A DNA stretch of 64,000 bases from Aquatica leii (GCA_035610365.1 CM069432.1:231220532-231284531), one strand, 5' to 3'. Counted from the stretch's first letter, positions 48,066 through 60,042 are shown. Translations and numbers: made by a program. The notes: a model not told the origin generated them from the sequence alone.

Positions 48066-48789
48066 AAATTTTAATAGTTTTGAACACATAACAAGGTTCT
48101 TTTTTCTGTACGATTTTCACCGTTTATTGTCCTCTTTTTTGACATCTTCTAAGGACAACTCATTTTCTTTAAAAAAATACTGTGATGTACCGATATCATA
48201 GTTTTTGATAATGATGATAGAACAGCTTATCTTTTTAACAAATAGAAATTAGCTTATATTTAGGTAAGATGGCAAATCTTTTCTATGAAGTGTCAAAAAT
48301 TTAATAAAAAACATCTATTGATGGTCTTCAGCTGTTCAATTATCATTTTTGTAGGTTGTACCAGATATGCCAAACATTTTTGCGGCGATAATAAAGTAAA
48401 ACAAAGTAATGTTTTTTGTTTTAAATCTATTAATTCTAAACACAAGTGCCTTTATAAATTTATGTTCATTTCTGGCAAATGTGCAAGTGCGCATATATTT
48501 TTAATAACATATAGATAACAAAAAGTATGGCGTATGGCCATTAACACAAAACAAACAAAGTTTCAATAAATGTAATATAGACAAGAGTTGTAATTTCAAT
48601 ATAGTCCACTGCGATACGCAACAACAAGGACTACAAAAAAGTTGTTAAAAAGTGAAAGTAATTTTTGGAAGAGCCAGGAAGACTTATATTTAGGTCGTTA
48701 GAAAAATGAACTATGATATTTTCATTAAACAGTAATTTATTTTCAACCATCATAACTAGTTATTACAACGTATGGTATGCTACAAAATA
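48066..48789. other. Host flank between LTR element and piggyBac C
   Basis: AT-rich. A 77-codon plus frame (48285-48518) with Lys/Cys-rich content is not recognised. The empty-site sequence would join 41559 to about 48070. Confidence 0.35.
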
Positions 48790-49960
48790 TTTTACATGAA
48801 AGCCGATGTTACATTTTCCACGTCTAGTAGTAGTTTTGCTATGACAGTGCCGACAATTAGTTTGTTTATCCTGGGGAATAACATAGTGATGTCATATCGA
48901 AATTTCAAATTCTCCTTTTGAGTCCTCTAGAAAAACTTTTGATTTTTTGTTATTTTGTTCCAACAAGCCTTATATCGATATGTCGTCTAAAAGATAGATG
49001 GTCCATCGTATCATTATTGTATTTATGTAACTGCCCAGCATTGTGTACAGCCATATCTACGCATTGTGATAGCAACGGTCAATGCCGCCTATATTGAAAT
49101 TATATAATCGAACCATATGGGGTTGATCAACATGCACAATTTTTTCCTTCTCTAAAAAAATTTAACGTTGTGAATAAGTAGCATCCCCGTTGCATTTGAG
49201 CACATTGTTACTATGCTGTTATCGTTTGGTTGTGGTGCGACTACTTTGGAAGAGCTGCACATTTTGTTCTCACAGTGTACAAGAGGTTTCTTTTTCATAA
49301 CTATTAAAAAAAATGCATTATTTGGAACCCTATAGGTCCTAATCTTTCCCGCTTCTCGTAAGTTTTTCTCAAACAAAGTATATATTTATATATAATATAA
49401 TTTGCAGATTTGAGCATAGGTAAACACCACGGCAGCACTTACGTCAAAATGTCGACATTCCGCTCCAGTATGAGTTGATGCTCTCTGATAAAGCTCGAAC
49501 CAATTGACAAAACCTAAACGAGTACATCCCACCGAGAATTTGAACCCATAACGGATAGGCTTAGCATGAATGTATTTTTTGCATTCATGGTGCCCGAAAT
49601 AAGGAACCATCGCTTTGTCGACGCTGTGATGTTCTTGTAATGGTGCAAAATTTAAAACCCTCTCATTGAAATGAATGAACTTTGCAAACTTGAGGTTTCT
49701 ATTGACATTATTGTTGTCTATTAAGTGAAAATTACTCATAATATATTCGAATCTATCTCTTGACATGCGTTAGCGACCAGATCATTATTCGTATCCTTTA
49801 TCCTTTCCCAGAACATTCGCCGCCTTGGCAAATTAAATCATCGTTAAATTTATTTTTTTTTGAAGGATATATATTTGTCTCTGTTAGTATAAGTTCAATA
49901 AAAATAATTCAAATAATTGCTTTAGAGTCAATTGTTGCAACTCCGTGCTCTTATGAGCAG
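48790..49960 (-). mobile_element. Decayed piggyBac transposase, copy C
   Basis: Minus-strand pieces run in order. Near 49860 is ELILTETNIY. At 49386-49766 are MSRDRFEYIMSNFHLIDNNN, HHSVDKAMVPYFGHHECKKY and IHAKPIRYGFKFSVGCT, the classic first-Asp region (SVDKAMVPY in place of SIDExMxPF). At 49152-49376 are LREAGKIRTYRVPNN and NDNSIVTMCSNATG. Near 49070-49130 is QPHMVRLYNFNIGGIDR, near 49000 SFRRHI, and near 48800-48880 NCRHCHSK, TRRGKCNIGFHVKYF, the C-terminal zinc motif. Almost the full family order is present in about 1.2 kb with several frameshifts and stops. Flanking TTAA ends were not identified. Confidence 0.8.
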
Positions 49961-52724
49961 GCCATTTTTTAGTATTATAAACTATATCTCTACGCACCCA
50001 TTTATATGCGTGTTTAATTTTTCAAAATTTAAATCAATAACGTTTCCACGTGAATGTTCTGTAAGAAGTAGAGTTATCTTGGTTCGAGGATGTGGAAAGT
50101 TATCGTCTTTTATTATTGCTAACGCCTTCGTTAAACCTCTAAAATAAATGATTTTTTATAAAATTTACTGTTATATCAAATGTAATAATATTTGCAATTA
50201 ATCATGTCACATTTGACTAGCGTTCTACATATAGGGCGGACACAAATAAATAACTGCAAAAAGAAGTAGGCAAATTTAACCTCACATTATTTAGTACTTA
50301 TGTGAAACTACAAAATTAGGATGCAATATAACTCAACATGTTGAAAATATATTCTAATAATGGTAAAGAAAACTCACTCTGTAAGTCTGATGTCACTGCA
50401 ATCCATTTTTATAAAAGTAAATAATCGGTTTACGTTACTGGCAGCACAATTTTCCCCGTGTTATCGTTATTTCTTGATGCATCGCAGTTGTTCTAAGCAC
50501 AAATTATAGACAGCATTGGTAGCAATTGATTTAAAAATTAATTATTTAATTTTAAAACAACGCCCTACATATAGCATTATAGGCATACCTGGGTTAAAGA
50601 TAACTAACAGGTAACAAGATGTTTTATACACGTGTGTTTAAAAAACAGTTTTTTGTTGTATTTCTCTGAAATTGTCATCTAATTTAAGCCACAGAAAAAA
50701 TAAATAATTATTAGTACTCAATAAATGATTTTTTTTTCTAAAAGCTTTTTTTGAAAGCGTTGTGCACAATATTCAAATCACATGATATAGTTTAAAACAA
50801 CACATTGTAACCCAGAAAAAACATTGTTAGTGCAAAACAATTGTAAAATAAAATATTACGCTCTTACTAAAAATTGAAAAACATTCTTATACGAGTGCCC
50901 TAAAATGATCTATTTCGTTTAACAAGAAACTTTAAGTTCTAATAAAATTATTAAAACTCGAAGACATCTTAGTAAAAACCTTATTTAGGTTAATACCTTC
51001 CACCTAACTATTCCTTTTGGTTTATGTATTTTTAGCGATCTTGTGTCAAATTATGCAAAATAAAATAATGGTTTGAAAACCCTTTTCGTTTATTATGGTT
51101 TCCTTGAGAAGGTGATAAAGTAAATCTCTGAGTGACTTTGTAAAATAAAATTAAAAAATTTTTAGTTTCTCATATTCTTAATTACTTATTTTGAAACTGT
51201 TTATTTTAGACGCAAACCAAATAAATTATGCTTATCTAATGTAGTCATTAAAAAACTTGCAAGTTAATCGGTTTGCTATAAAAAAAATTATTATTCCACT
51301 AATAATTCTTTCATAATTTTTAACTTTAACTTTGAAATAATTTGTTGACTTAAAATTAAATTAAATTCCAATCACTCAGGTTTAAACTTAGTCGTGTTAT
51401 AATAATTAAAAGAACAACTAAAGTTTATACCTGGTCTAAATCGACTATGAATAGAACTATCTGTGTATACCTGATGCTTAATTTAAATTTAAACTTTTTT
51501 TATAAAAGAGCTAAAACGTGTCACATACAGTGCTATTCGGTTTCATATTTACACTAAGATATGCGTATCAAAAAACCCATTTTGCAGTCAATTTTTATTT
51601 TAAACTAAACTAAAAGTTATTAAAAGATGAACAAAATGGACGAATAAAAAATCTTAACAAACGTGACCTAAATTGATATTAAAAGTACAAAAAATGCTAA
51701 AATTATTATTCTATTTAAAATAAGAAAGAAGAAAATATTCGGAAGTGATCAACTGTTAAAATTATTTTCCATAACTACATAAATGATACATATTCTTATA
51801 AAACTGTGTCCAAAACATTTTGTATATTTGAGTAATGAAGGTAAATATATTCGTACTTATCCCGACGGAATATTTGATACGTTTTTAAAACACATTTTGT
51901 TTGTACTAAATTTAATAGAAATGTATATAAAAAAAGTTTTCAAAACAACCCTCATTATTTGCGAACTTGCGAACAGACACAATAGATGAAGATAAAACAA
52001 AACAATTCTGATAAGTTTAGGAACAACTAGAAAAAATCTAACGGATCTTATTTAATACAGAAGCAAAAGAAAATACTACTGTAAATATTAAGGTTCTTAA
52101 CTTAAAAACTAAGCCAGGTTCTAAACTTTGTTGCGCGTCTTCCGGCAACCGTTTTTAAAAAACGATTAGGCAAGCTAACCACATTTTTTTCACGTTTAAA
52201 AACTTATTTCAAACTTAATTGATATGTTAAATTATTTGAATTTGTATAAGTTATTAATTATTCAAGTATTTAAACATTTAAATATTATAGGTATTAAGTT
52301 GCACTTATGTATATTAGATTGGTGCACGTTCTGAGATGATAAATAACAACAGAAACTAGTTAAATATATTTGATTATTTGAATGTGTTCAACTATTAAAT
52401 TACAAATATTTTGATTTTAGAAATCTAAATATTTAAATCATTTAAATACAATGATTTTAAGTTGATTTTCAAAAAGTAATCTTCTTCCCGCGATGTTTTA
52501 AATTCTAATTTAAATAAGTAACTATATTTAAACGATAATGTCAGTTTTTAAAATTATTTGTTTTATTAATTATTAATAATTTTAGGTATTTTGAGTTACT
52601 ATCACTTTAATAATTTAGAGTTACATATTGAGATTTTATAAATAATTGAATTACTTTTGTTAAATAATAATAAATGCACTTTTTTAAATATACAGATTAT
52701 TAGAGCATAAATACAAGGAAAAAT
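49961..52724. other. No recognisable gene
   Basis: AT-rich. The phrase acatatagggcg near 50226 and cgccctacatatag near 50561 are partly similar short motifs of unknown meaning. 52200-52700 is low-complexity with many atttaaat-type words. Confidence 0.45.
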
Positions 52725-52975
52725 GTCACAATAAAAATTCCATTAAAACATTTAAAAAAATCAAAATTCTTAGCAAAATAAATCGTAAATTACGGACCTG
52801 TAGTCTTCTAAGGTTGTTAACATCAAGAATAAAAATAAACTGTTCTAAGAAGTGCAAATTTCTTCTCAGTGATTTATTGACACCAAAAATAAGAATAAAC
52901 ACAAAATAATGTTATCGGATAACGCGTAGTTAAATTACTGAAGTTAAAAGAAATTAGTTATTCTATACATTCTTT
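52725..52975 (+). repeat. Dispersed repeat family, copy 4
   Basis: Carries gtcacaataaaaattcc, attaaaacatttaaaa, aaattacggacctgtag, actgttctaagaagtgc and cacaaaataatgttatc in the same order as copies 2 and 3. It abuts the transposase remnant at 52985. Confidence 0.55.
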
Positions 52976-52984
52976 TCAAGTAGA

Positions 52985-53870
52985 CTAGATAATACCTCCT
53001 CCATTGCATAAAACACAACCGTCTAAACATTGCAAAAAATTGTTCCTTACTCGCGTAAATAATTGCACATTCAGTCTAATTGCATTTGCTGCTGCAAAAA
53101 ATTGATTTTGCAAATCTCTTCTATTATTTCCGGGCTTTATGTGGCTTACAGTTTCATCAGCGTCTAGTGCCGTTTCTTCCAATCCAAGGACCCGTAAAGA
53201 ATATATTTAAGAAATCGCAAACCGGGCGACGTACTTGCGGAGGAGCACTGTCGTGCATAAACTACATTGTTCTGCAAACTTAAAATTCTTGTGCTAATTT
53301 TTTTTGTAAAAACTGCTTTGTTGAGTTTCATGAAGGTTTTCTTTAGTACTCCATTTCGTGTAAAACAACAGTTATCTAAAAATAATATTTTAGCACTATA
53401 AAGTCAGGGTCAAAAGCTTCTTGTTGAAACAACCACTCACAAAACTCAAGTCGCGGTTCAAAATCAACGTCAGATAACTGTTAAGAGTCGTAGAACATGG
53501 TAAAAGTACAAAGAATAATTGTAGCCTACTATGGGACACGTTAGCTGCGCGACCTATTTCTCTAGTGCTACTTAGTGTCCGTTTTTTTACAACTTACAAT
53601 ATATGCACATACATTGCATAAAAACAAATATTAAAGTTTTCATTTTATTGGAAAGATTTATTCTTTTCCGTTGCTAATACATAGGGCGGTTTTTCTCAAC
53701 CACGACTTATGTAGGTAGGAAGAACACCTCCAGTTTCTGTAAGTCGTCGCCAAAATAAAGTTTATTGAAGAAAATTGTCTATTAGGGTATTGATCAACCC
53801 ACAATCTACGTGTGATGTGGATGTTATATTTACACTCACCGTACATTAAAACAGTCTCACTGTTGTACAT
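52985..53870 (-). pseudogene. DUF4817/DDE_3 (IS630-Tc1-mariner) transposase remnant
   Basis: The N-terminal frame (53658-53870) begins MYNSETVLMYGECKYNIHIT then RRLWVDQYPNRQ, matching the DUF4817 helix-turn-helix (Y...E...M...YGE...N...A..LY...FPNR). Around 53420-53480 is DFEPRLEFCEWLFQQEAFDP, the segment before the first catalytic Asp (RxEFCxWLLxQ...DPxF). The C-terminal frame (52985-53182) ends VQLFTRVRNNFLQCLDGCVL then CNGGGI, matching the FERVRxSxxxRxxxCIxxxGxxFEHLL tail. The central part with the QDGAPPH and SPDLSPLDFF catalytic motifs appears deleted, and frames shift. About 290 codons remain of a family usually near 350-400 residues. Confidence 0.65.
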
Positions 53871-54719
53871 AATAAAGAAACTTTAAATTAAATATTACGC
53901 ACTACTAGTACGTTTACACAAATCACATCAACTAAAGAAATCTGTGAAAAAATTGAGACAGAAATAATTCCGATTGTCGAATTCAGTTCTAAGAAAGCTG
54001 AATTTTGCATTTAATTATCTGAAACCTTGTTTTGGATACAACCAAAGATAAACGTGATTGTGTACACAATTTACAGTCTGACGCGTATCTCATGTCTGGG
54101 CAGGGTTTAATTGCGCAGACAAAGAACGCATTTGGCCAGAAAGAGATACGCTTTACGCTCAATTCCAGATAACGCATCATCAGACTCGTTATCGCAATCA
54201 TCACCGGAGTCGATGTTGGTTACGTTTATAATTAATACATCAATATTATCAATTTTCCCTTCTCCGCTTAGAAATTTCTCTTCACATTTTTCAGAATAGG
54301 CGCAACGATTTTGCCATTCTTCAGTTGAAAAGTGAAATAGTGTGTGAAGAATGAATATATGTTTCATTCATAAGTTAATAGGTCGACTTTCTTCGCGGTA
54401 GTTTGTTATAGATCTTAAATAATTTACTCTTAATTGGTAAATATCGGGTTTTTCCAATAAAAGTTTACGATTGGTTTTCGTTTTTCTCCATCAAAACTCA
54501 ATGCTTCAAATAATGCTTCTTAAAGATTTTCCTTCTACCCAACAACATCTCTAAAATTTTGTAATAAAAAATATACTCCGAATAAAGAACGTATAAAAAA
54601 AGTAAAAATAATAACTTAACCACGGTAGCAATCGGAAGCACAGACCTCTGGGTGTGAGTTTGAATGAAAATAAATACAAAGACGTGAACTCCGTTAATTT
54701 ATTAACTATAATTTAATAT
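53871..54719. other. No identified gene; unassigned acidic frame
   Basis: An 86-codon minus frame (54107-54367) has an acidic stretch NIDSGDDCDNESDDAL flanked by hydrophobic segments. It is not recognised, and stops bound it closely. An acidic stretch like this occurs at the start of some piggyBac proteins, but nothing else supports that. Confidence 0.25.
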
Positions 54720-55080
54720 TGTAACTCGAGATGGTAGAGCTATTTCGTTATCAGTAATTTTCCCACAGAATTAAAACACGAAAGGTTAAATGCATCTATT
54801 GAATTAACTACAAACACAAAATAAACGTTGCTTTTTAACATTAAGGTCCTAAACAATGTTTTAGGAAACACTTTCAACGAACGTACAAAGTAATATCATT
54901 AATATAAAGTAATTTAAATGTCGAACGGTGAAGATCCGTTGCAACGCACGAACAACAGGTACTCGCGTACGTACACGACCGTAGCGCAATTTGGTTGTTG
55001 CATGACTGCCGAATATTCATGCGGTATGCATTTGATTGTTTTATCTTCTCCAGTGACTTACCCTGGAAAGAGTTGCTACA
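54720..55080 (-). repeat. 3' LTR of the 54.7-60.0 kb element
   Basis: 361 bp, direct copy of 59682-60042 with about 4 differences. Downstream end of the element in its own orientation. Confidence 0.9.
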
Positions 55081-58000
55081 TCCTCCCCTTTTGGATGGAA
55101 CTACTGTCCCGGGTGACATCCAAATCTTGGTTCGTGGTACTCGACGAATCAAACAAAGTTGGGTGTGTTGTTGATGTACGACAACATTCTCCCACACATG
55201 GCTGTTTTGGTTGTCGCCGGCGGACAGGTCGTCCATTACTGAGTGACTTCACCGTCGTGACTACTTCTGGAGCTGCTGTCACTGGTTGTGCATCTGGTTG
55301 TTTGATGACAACTTCTTGATTAATCTTGGGTCGTCCTCGACGTTTGATTGGACGAATAAGGGCAAATACTTCATCGTTGTTGTCGTTCTCCACAAAAGGT
55401 CGAAGTGCGGACACATGATAAGACCCAATAATCTCGTTTGGGTTGCTGACACTCGCGATTTTATACGTGGTCTGCGAACACTGTGTTTTTATTGGATACG
55501 GTCCATCTCGGCGAGGTGCGAACTTCGACGTATATCCTTTCGCGGCGTCACTTAACGCGTGCACTTCCACGAGAACTTTGTCACCAGGTTCATAAGGAGC
55601 GACTTTCTCATGGCGTAAGTCTGAACACCGCTTAGACGCGTCCTGTCGTAGTTCATTTGTCTCAAGGGCACGACTGAGAGTGCTAGTTAACTTACGAAGG
55701 TACGGCGTTATTTCTACTACTACGTTTTCATTATCGATGATAGCGCGAAGATCATGATGCACGTCCATTGGAGTACGCATTTCTCTTGCAAAGGATAGGT
55801 ACGCTGGGGTGTATCCAGTGCATAAATTTTTTGCACTGTTCATGGCAAAACGTACAGAGGGTAGCGACTCGGGCCATTTTGTGTGGTCTTCGTGTACTAA
55901 TATTGATAATTGAGTCTTCAAATCCTTGTTTCGTCGTTCCTCTGGATTCGAACACGGATGATAAAGAGGAATCAGGTTCTGTTTTATACCCAAACAATAG
56001 GTAACCTTTTGCATCACGTCACTAATGAATTGAACACCATTATCACTTATTATACGTCTAGGAGTCCCATATCGGAGAAATATTTCATCGATCAGTACTC
56101 GGGCACAGGTTTTGGCGGTGGCCTGTTTCAAAGCGAATAACTCCATCCATTTAGTTCCGGTATCTTCCACAGCAAGTACCCAACGTTCTCCATGTTCACC
56201 ATTCGGCAAGGGCCCAAACAGATCTATAGCAAGCGTCTCGAACCTTTGGGCAAACACTGGGGTTTGTAGCAGTCCTGCCGGTTTTAGATTGCTTGGCTTA
56301 AACCTTTGACATTCCAAACATTTTCGAACATGGTGGGCAATGTCACGCCTCAGTGTAGGCCAGTAATACCTAGCACTAACTTTAGCAATGGTTTTGTCAA
56401 CACCGTAGTGTCCGACATCCGGTGCATCGTGACACTCATGGAGGATATCTTTAACGCTCGAGGTAGGTATGACTAACTGTGCCTCTTCGGATTCACCATC
56501 AGGTGAGTATCTATAGAGGACGCCTTGCGTCATAACATATCCTCGATCCGTCCACCGAGAATAATCAGTGGTGTCTGCCTTTTGAGATTCGAAACACTCG
56601 ATAATCTGCCGTAGGCTTGGATCTTCCAATTGCTTTTCTCGAAGGTATCGAGGTGATGTGCGTGGCATCATAACAGTGACATGACATATTCCACAAAAAT
56701 CATTTGTTGCCTCGGTGCACGGCGGTCGAGATAACATATCAGCCACAACGTTAAGTTTACCTGGTAGGTATTCTATTCGAAGTTCGTATGCTTGTAAAGT
56801 TAACGCCCACCTAGCTAACCGGCCGCTCGGTGAACGCAAGGACATGAGCCACTTGAGTGGTTGGTGATCTGACTTAACAATGACAGGCGAACCCTCAATG
56901 TACCCACGAAATTTTGTCACAGCATACACAACTGCTAACGCTTCGCGCTCCGTGGTACTGTAGTTTTGCTCCGCTGACGAGAGGAGTCTACTTGCATATT
57001 CTACCGGTCTCTCTTCGGGTCCCTCCCCCTGGAGAAGACATGCTCCAATAGCATATGAACTCGCGTCTGTCTTCAATATATACGGCAGGCTGTAGTCAGC
57101 TTGACGCAAAATTGGGGCACAGGTTAGCAATCGTTTCAGAGTATCGAATGCGTCCTGTTGCTCGCGTTCCCACACAAAAGTAGAATTTTTCCGCGTTAGG
57201 GCACTCAAAGGACGTGAAACACTGGCGAAGTCTGGTATAAATCTTCGAAACCAACTACAGGTTTGGAGGAATGACATCACATGCTTAACCGTACGAGGCG
57301 GACGCATCTCTAAAATTGCACTTATTTTATTTGGATCTGGTTCGATTCCGGTCGCGGTGATCACATGTCCTAAGTACTTTACGCGCGTACTCGCAAACGT
57401 GCACTTGTCTCGATTTACATTCAACTTAAATAATCGTAAACGTTCAAACACTGATTTTAAGTCCGCGATATGACGATCAAAGGTAGGTGAAAATAGCAGC
57501 AGGTCATCTAGGTACGCTAATATAGTAACGTTAGATAATCCTGAACGGAATCTATCGATCAATCGCTGAAACGTCGATGGCGCGTTGCACAACCCGAATG
57601 GCATTCTTATGAAGCGATAAACACCAAAGGGTGTAATAAATGCGGTTTTATCGCGATCTTCCTCTTTAACAGCGATTTGGTGGTATCCAGCCTTCAAATC
57701 TAAAGTGAGGTCGTCTATCCTCGGCAATGGATACCTGTCAGGCACAGTAATATGATTCAGGCGACGGTAATCCACGCACAGTCGAAATGTGTCATCCTTT
57801 TTGGGCACTAATACTACCGGTGCCGCATATGGGGATTCACACTCTTCTACAATTCCTAACTCTAGCAACCTATCTAGTTCTTGTTTAAGGATGCCAGTTT
57901 TCTTCGGAGAAAGGCGGTATGGTGGTACTGAGATTGGTTTGTCATCAGTTAACCTGATCTCATGCTCGGCGTACGGAGTCGCTTCACCACTTTCAATAAA

Positions 58001-58177
58001 TACATCTTGGTTTTCGTTCAACACTCCTACTAGTGCCGTTTGTTCAGCTTCGGTTAATTGTATCCCCTCATATGGACGTAAAGTGGTTTCAAATGAATCA
58101 ACGTGTATTTCCCGAGAGCGAGGTTCCTCCAAGAAATCATATAATTCTAAACGGTTATCTGCAAAAGACCATTGCAT
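55076..58177 (-). CDS. Pol polyprotein part: RT, RNase H, integrase
   Basis: A 1033-codon open frame of the LTR element. Reverse transcriptase lies at roughly residues 80-300, with FRLCVDYRRLN, PFGLCNAPSTFQRL and the YLDDLLLF catalytic box. RNase H is at roughly 365-480, with LKTDASSYAIGACLLQ, EREALAVVYAV and VKSDHQPLKWLM. The integrase zinc domain is at about 590-640 (HECHDAPDVGHYGVDKT then CLECQRFK). The DDE core is at about 650-790, with LAIDLFGPL, ISDNGVQF and NPEERRNKDL. The C-terminal part includes a KRRGRPK AT-hook-like patch. It copies element RNA into DNA and inserts it. Length and motif set are typical of Ty3/Gypsy pol. The frame ends just inside the 3' LTR. Confidence 0.9.
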   Translation of the reverse strand: MQWSFADNRLELYDFLEEPRSREIHVDSFETTLRPYEGIQLTEAEQTALVGVLNENQDVFIESGEATPYAEHEIRLTDDKPISVPPYRLSPKKTGILKQELDRLLELGIVEECESPYAAPVVLVPKKDDTFRLCVDYRRLNHITVPDRYPLPRIDDLTLDLKAGYHQIAVKEEDRDKTAFITPFGVYRFIRMPFGLCNAPSTFQRLIDRFRSGLSNVTILAYLDDLLLFSPTFDRHIADLKSVFERLRLFKLNVNRDKCTFASTRVKYLGHVITATGIEPDPNKISAILEMRPPRTVKHVMSFLQTCSWFRRFIPDFASVSRPLSALTRKNSTFVWEREQQDAFDTLKRLLTCAPILRQADYSLPYILKTDASSYAIGACLLQGEGPEERPVEYASRLLSSAEQNYSTTEREALAVVYAVTKFRGYIEGSPVIVKSDHQPLKWLMSLRSPSGRLARWALTLQAYELRIEYLPGKLNVVADMLSRPPCTEATNDFCGICHVTVMMPRTSPRYLREKQLEDPSLRQIIECFESQKADTTDYSRWTDRGYVMTQGVLYRYSPDGESEEAQLVIPTSSVKDILHECHDAPDVGHYGVDKTIAKVSARYYWPTLRRDIAHHVRKCLECQRFKPSNLKPAGLLQTPVFAQRFETLAIDLFGPLPNGEHGERWVLAVEDTGTKWMELFALKQATAKTCARVLIDEIFLRYGTPRRIISDNGVQFISDVMQKVTYCLGIKQNLIPLYHPCSNPEERRNKDLKTQLSILVHEDHTKWPESLPSVRFAMNSAKNLCTGYTPAYLSFAREMRTPMDVHHDLRAIIDNENVVVEITPYLRKLTSTLSRALETNELRQDASKRCSDLRHEKVAPYEPGDKVLVEVHALSDAAKGYTSKFAPRRDGPYPIKTQCSQTTYKIASVSNPNEIIGSYHVSALRPFVENDNNDEVFALIRPIKRRGRPKINQEVVIKQPDAQPVTAAPEVVTTVKSLSNGRPVRRRQPKQPCVGECCRTSTTHPTLFDSSSTTNQDLDVTRDSSSIQKGRM
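55081..55092 (-). other. Polypurine tract
   Basis: On the minus strand AAAAGGGGAGGA lies directly against the 3' LTR. Confidence 0.8.
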
Positions 58178-58187
58178 CCGTGCAATC

Positions 58188-59496
58188 TCAATAATGATAT
58201 TGGCTGCGGCAATAAAAATCTACGCCTAAAAGTGTTTTACCGGACGTATGCTCGGGTATCGCCACAAACGTAGTCTTTACACAACGATCTTCTAATGTAA
58301 CATCGCAGGTAAAAGGATGTGCTACTGCGTTTTTCGGTTCCCCATCCGCAAGGACGATTTGTATGTTATTTACGGAGTAAGGAATCTTTTGTTCCATCAA
58401 ATGTTTGTATAATCGATGACCGGCAATTCTGCATTTTGCTCCGGTATCAATGTATGCTAATCCTTTTAAACCACTCACAGTTATGGTAAGAAGAAGTCTC
58501 GTATTGGCTGCTCCTGCATCCGTTAACATGAGTTCAATCGGCGCCGCATCATTTACAGTTATTCGTGCGGTTGATGGGTTTTTGTGTCGACAGGTCGGAC
58601 AATTGGACCTTACAAAGCCCAAGCTACCGCAACCGAAACATTCTATAGCCGACGACGATTGGTATACAACTTCAGCGGTTGGTGCACTAGCAGTTTTGGG
58701 AGATTCTGTGTTACCTTTCCGTATCTTTCTACACTCAGACTGATTGTGTCCAAAATGTTTGCAAAAATTACATCTCAGCCTTGGTTTTGAATCAGGTTGA
58801 GGTTTATATTCTCGACTTACTTCTGCGATCGATTCTTCAAGAGATCGGGCGTGTTCTATTAGGTTGTCAAAAGATGTGATTTCGTCACGCGATATTCTTT
58901 GCCGAATTCTTCGATTTAATAATCCGTAAATCATGTCTAGTTTGTGATCGTCATGAAGAATAGGTTGTGCAGGTAAGCGCGAAAGTAAGGCCCTAGCGTT
59001 AGTTACAAATATGTCCGTCGGTTCGCGATCGCCTTGTTCACGAGAAAAATTCGCGAAATATTTTGTGTGCGGGCTTATTTATACCAAAGGCATGGCGTAA
59101 GGCCGTCAATGCTGCTTCCCAGGTAGTTATGGAATCTTTTGTTCCTTGCCACCATGTTGCTGCTAATTTATCCAATAACATGGGTAATCCACGTAACGCG
59201 TTAGCGTCATTTACATTAACGCACTCCTTATAAATACTAATCGCATTAATAAATGCTTCTACGTCTTCTTCCTTTGACCCTGAATACCGTGATTTACATT
59301 GTGCAAAATTACCTGATCCTACAGGAGCTGTCACTGCTGTTGGGTTTGGATTTACCGAAATGCTGCGTAGCAGTTGTTCTAGCTGTTGTTGACTCATCAC
59401 CACCTGTTCAGCCATCGTTGCTTTTGTCGATGTCGAACGCAGATGATAATTGTGTTTTACCTTTTTATCACTAATATTGGCGGTTTTTTCGAACAC
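58188..59496 (-). pseudogene. Gag and protease region of the LTR element
   Basis: The upstream part begins near MAEQVVMSQQQLEQLLRSI and carries the Gag helical signature NFAQCKSRYSGSKEEDVEAF, then TWWQGTKDSITTWEAAL. The downstream part holds two CCHC-like knuckles (CNFCKHFGHNQSEC and CFGCGSLGFVRSNC) for RNA binding, then an aspartic protease: YIDTGAKCRIAG (active-site D-T-G) and TLLGVDFY. Gag packages the RNA, and the protease matures the polyprotein. The region looks nearly whole with about two breaks; pol follows immediately on the same strand. Confidence 0.8.
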
Positions 59497-59660
59497 AAGT
59501 TCACACCAACGTTTGATTTTAATTAATTGTCACCGTAACTGCGTTTGTACACAATCGTTTCAGTAATTGCACAATAGAATTTTAATAACTCGAAATTTTA
59601 ATTTTCGCGAAAATAGTCAACACACAATTTTGCTTAAACGCAGTTCGCGCTTTATCTAGT

Positions 59661-59679
59661 TGCCCCACGTTGGGCGCCA
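59661..59679 (-). other. Primer binding site, tRNA-Lys type
   Basis: Two bases after the 5' LTR the minus strand reads TGGCGCCCAACGTGGGGCA, identical over its first 18 bases to the tRNA-Lys(1,2)-type primer site known from several retroelements. Confidence 0.85.
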
Positions 59680-59681
59680 GA

Positions 59682-60042
59682 TGTAACTCGAGATGGTAGA
59701 GCTATTTCGTTATCAGTAATTTTCCCACAGAATTAAAACACGAAAGGTTAAATGCATCTATTGAATTAACTACAAACACAAAATAAACGTTGCTTTTTAA
59801 CATTAAGGTCCTAAACAATGTTTTAGGAAACACTGTCAACGAACGTACAAAGTAATATCATTAATATAAAGTAATTTAAATGACGAACGGTGAAGATCCG
59901 TTGCAACGCACGAACAACAGGTACTCGCGTACGTACACGACCGTAGCGCAATTTGGTTGTTGCATGACGGCCGAATATTCATGCGGTATGCATTTGATTG
60001 TTTTATCTTCTCCAGTGACGTACCCTGGAAAGAGTTGCTACA
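59682..60042 (-). repeat. 5' LTR of the 54.7-60.0 kb element
   Basis: 361 bp, same length as 54720-55080 with about 4 differences. Promoter-bearing LTR of the element. Confidence 0.9.

Larger units (their letters stand above)
54720..60042 (-). mobile_element. Nearly whole Ty3/Gypsy LTR retrotransposon
   Basis: 5.3 kb element on the minus strand with two 361-bp LTRs (TGTAGC...GTTACA in element sense), an ATAT target duplication (54716-54719 and 60043-60046), a tRNA-Lys-type primer site, a polypurine tract, a gag region with zinc knuckles and protease, and a long pol with RT, RNase H and integrase. No env region. By eye the LTRs differ at 4 of 361 positions, so insertion is recent. It looks nearly whole, with about two breaks in the gag part. 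The order PR-RT-RH-IN and the RT motifs place it in Ty3/Gypsy (Metaviridae). Confidence 0.9.
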
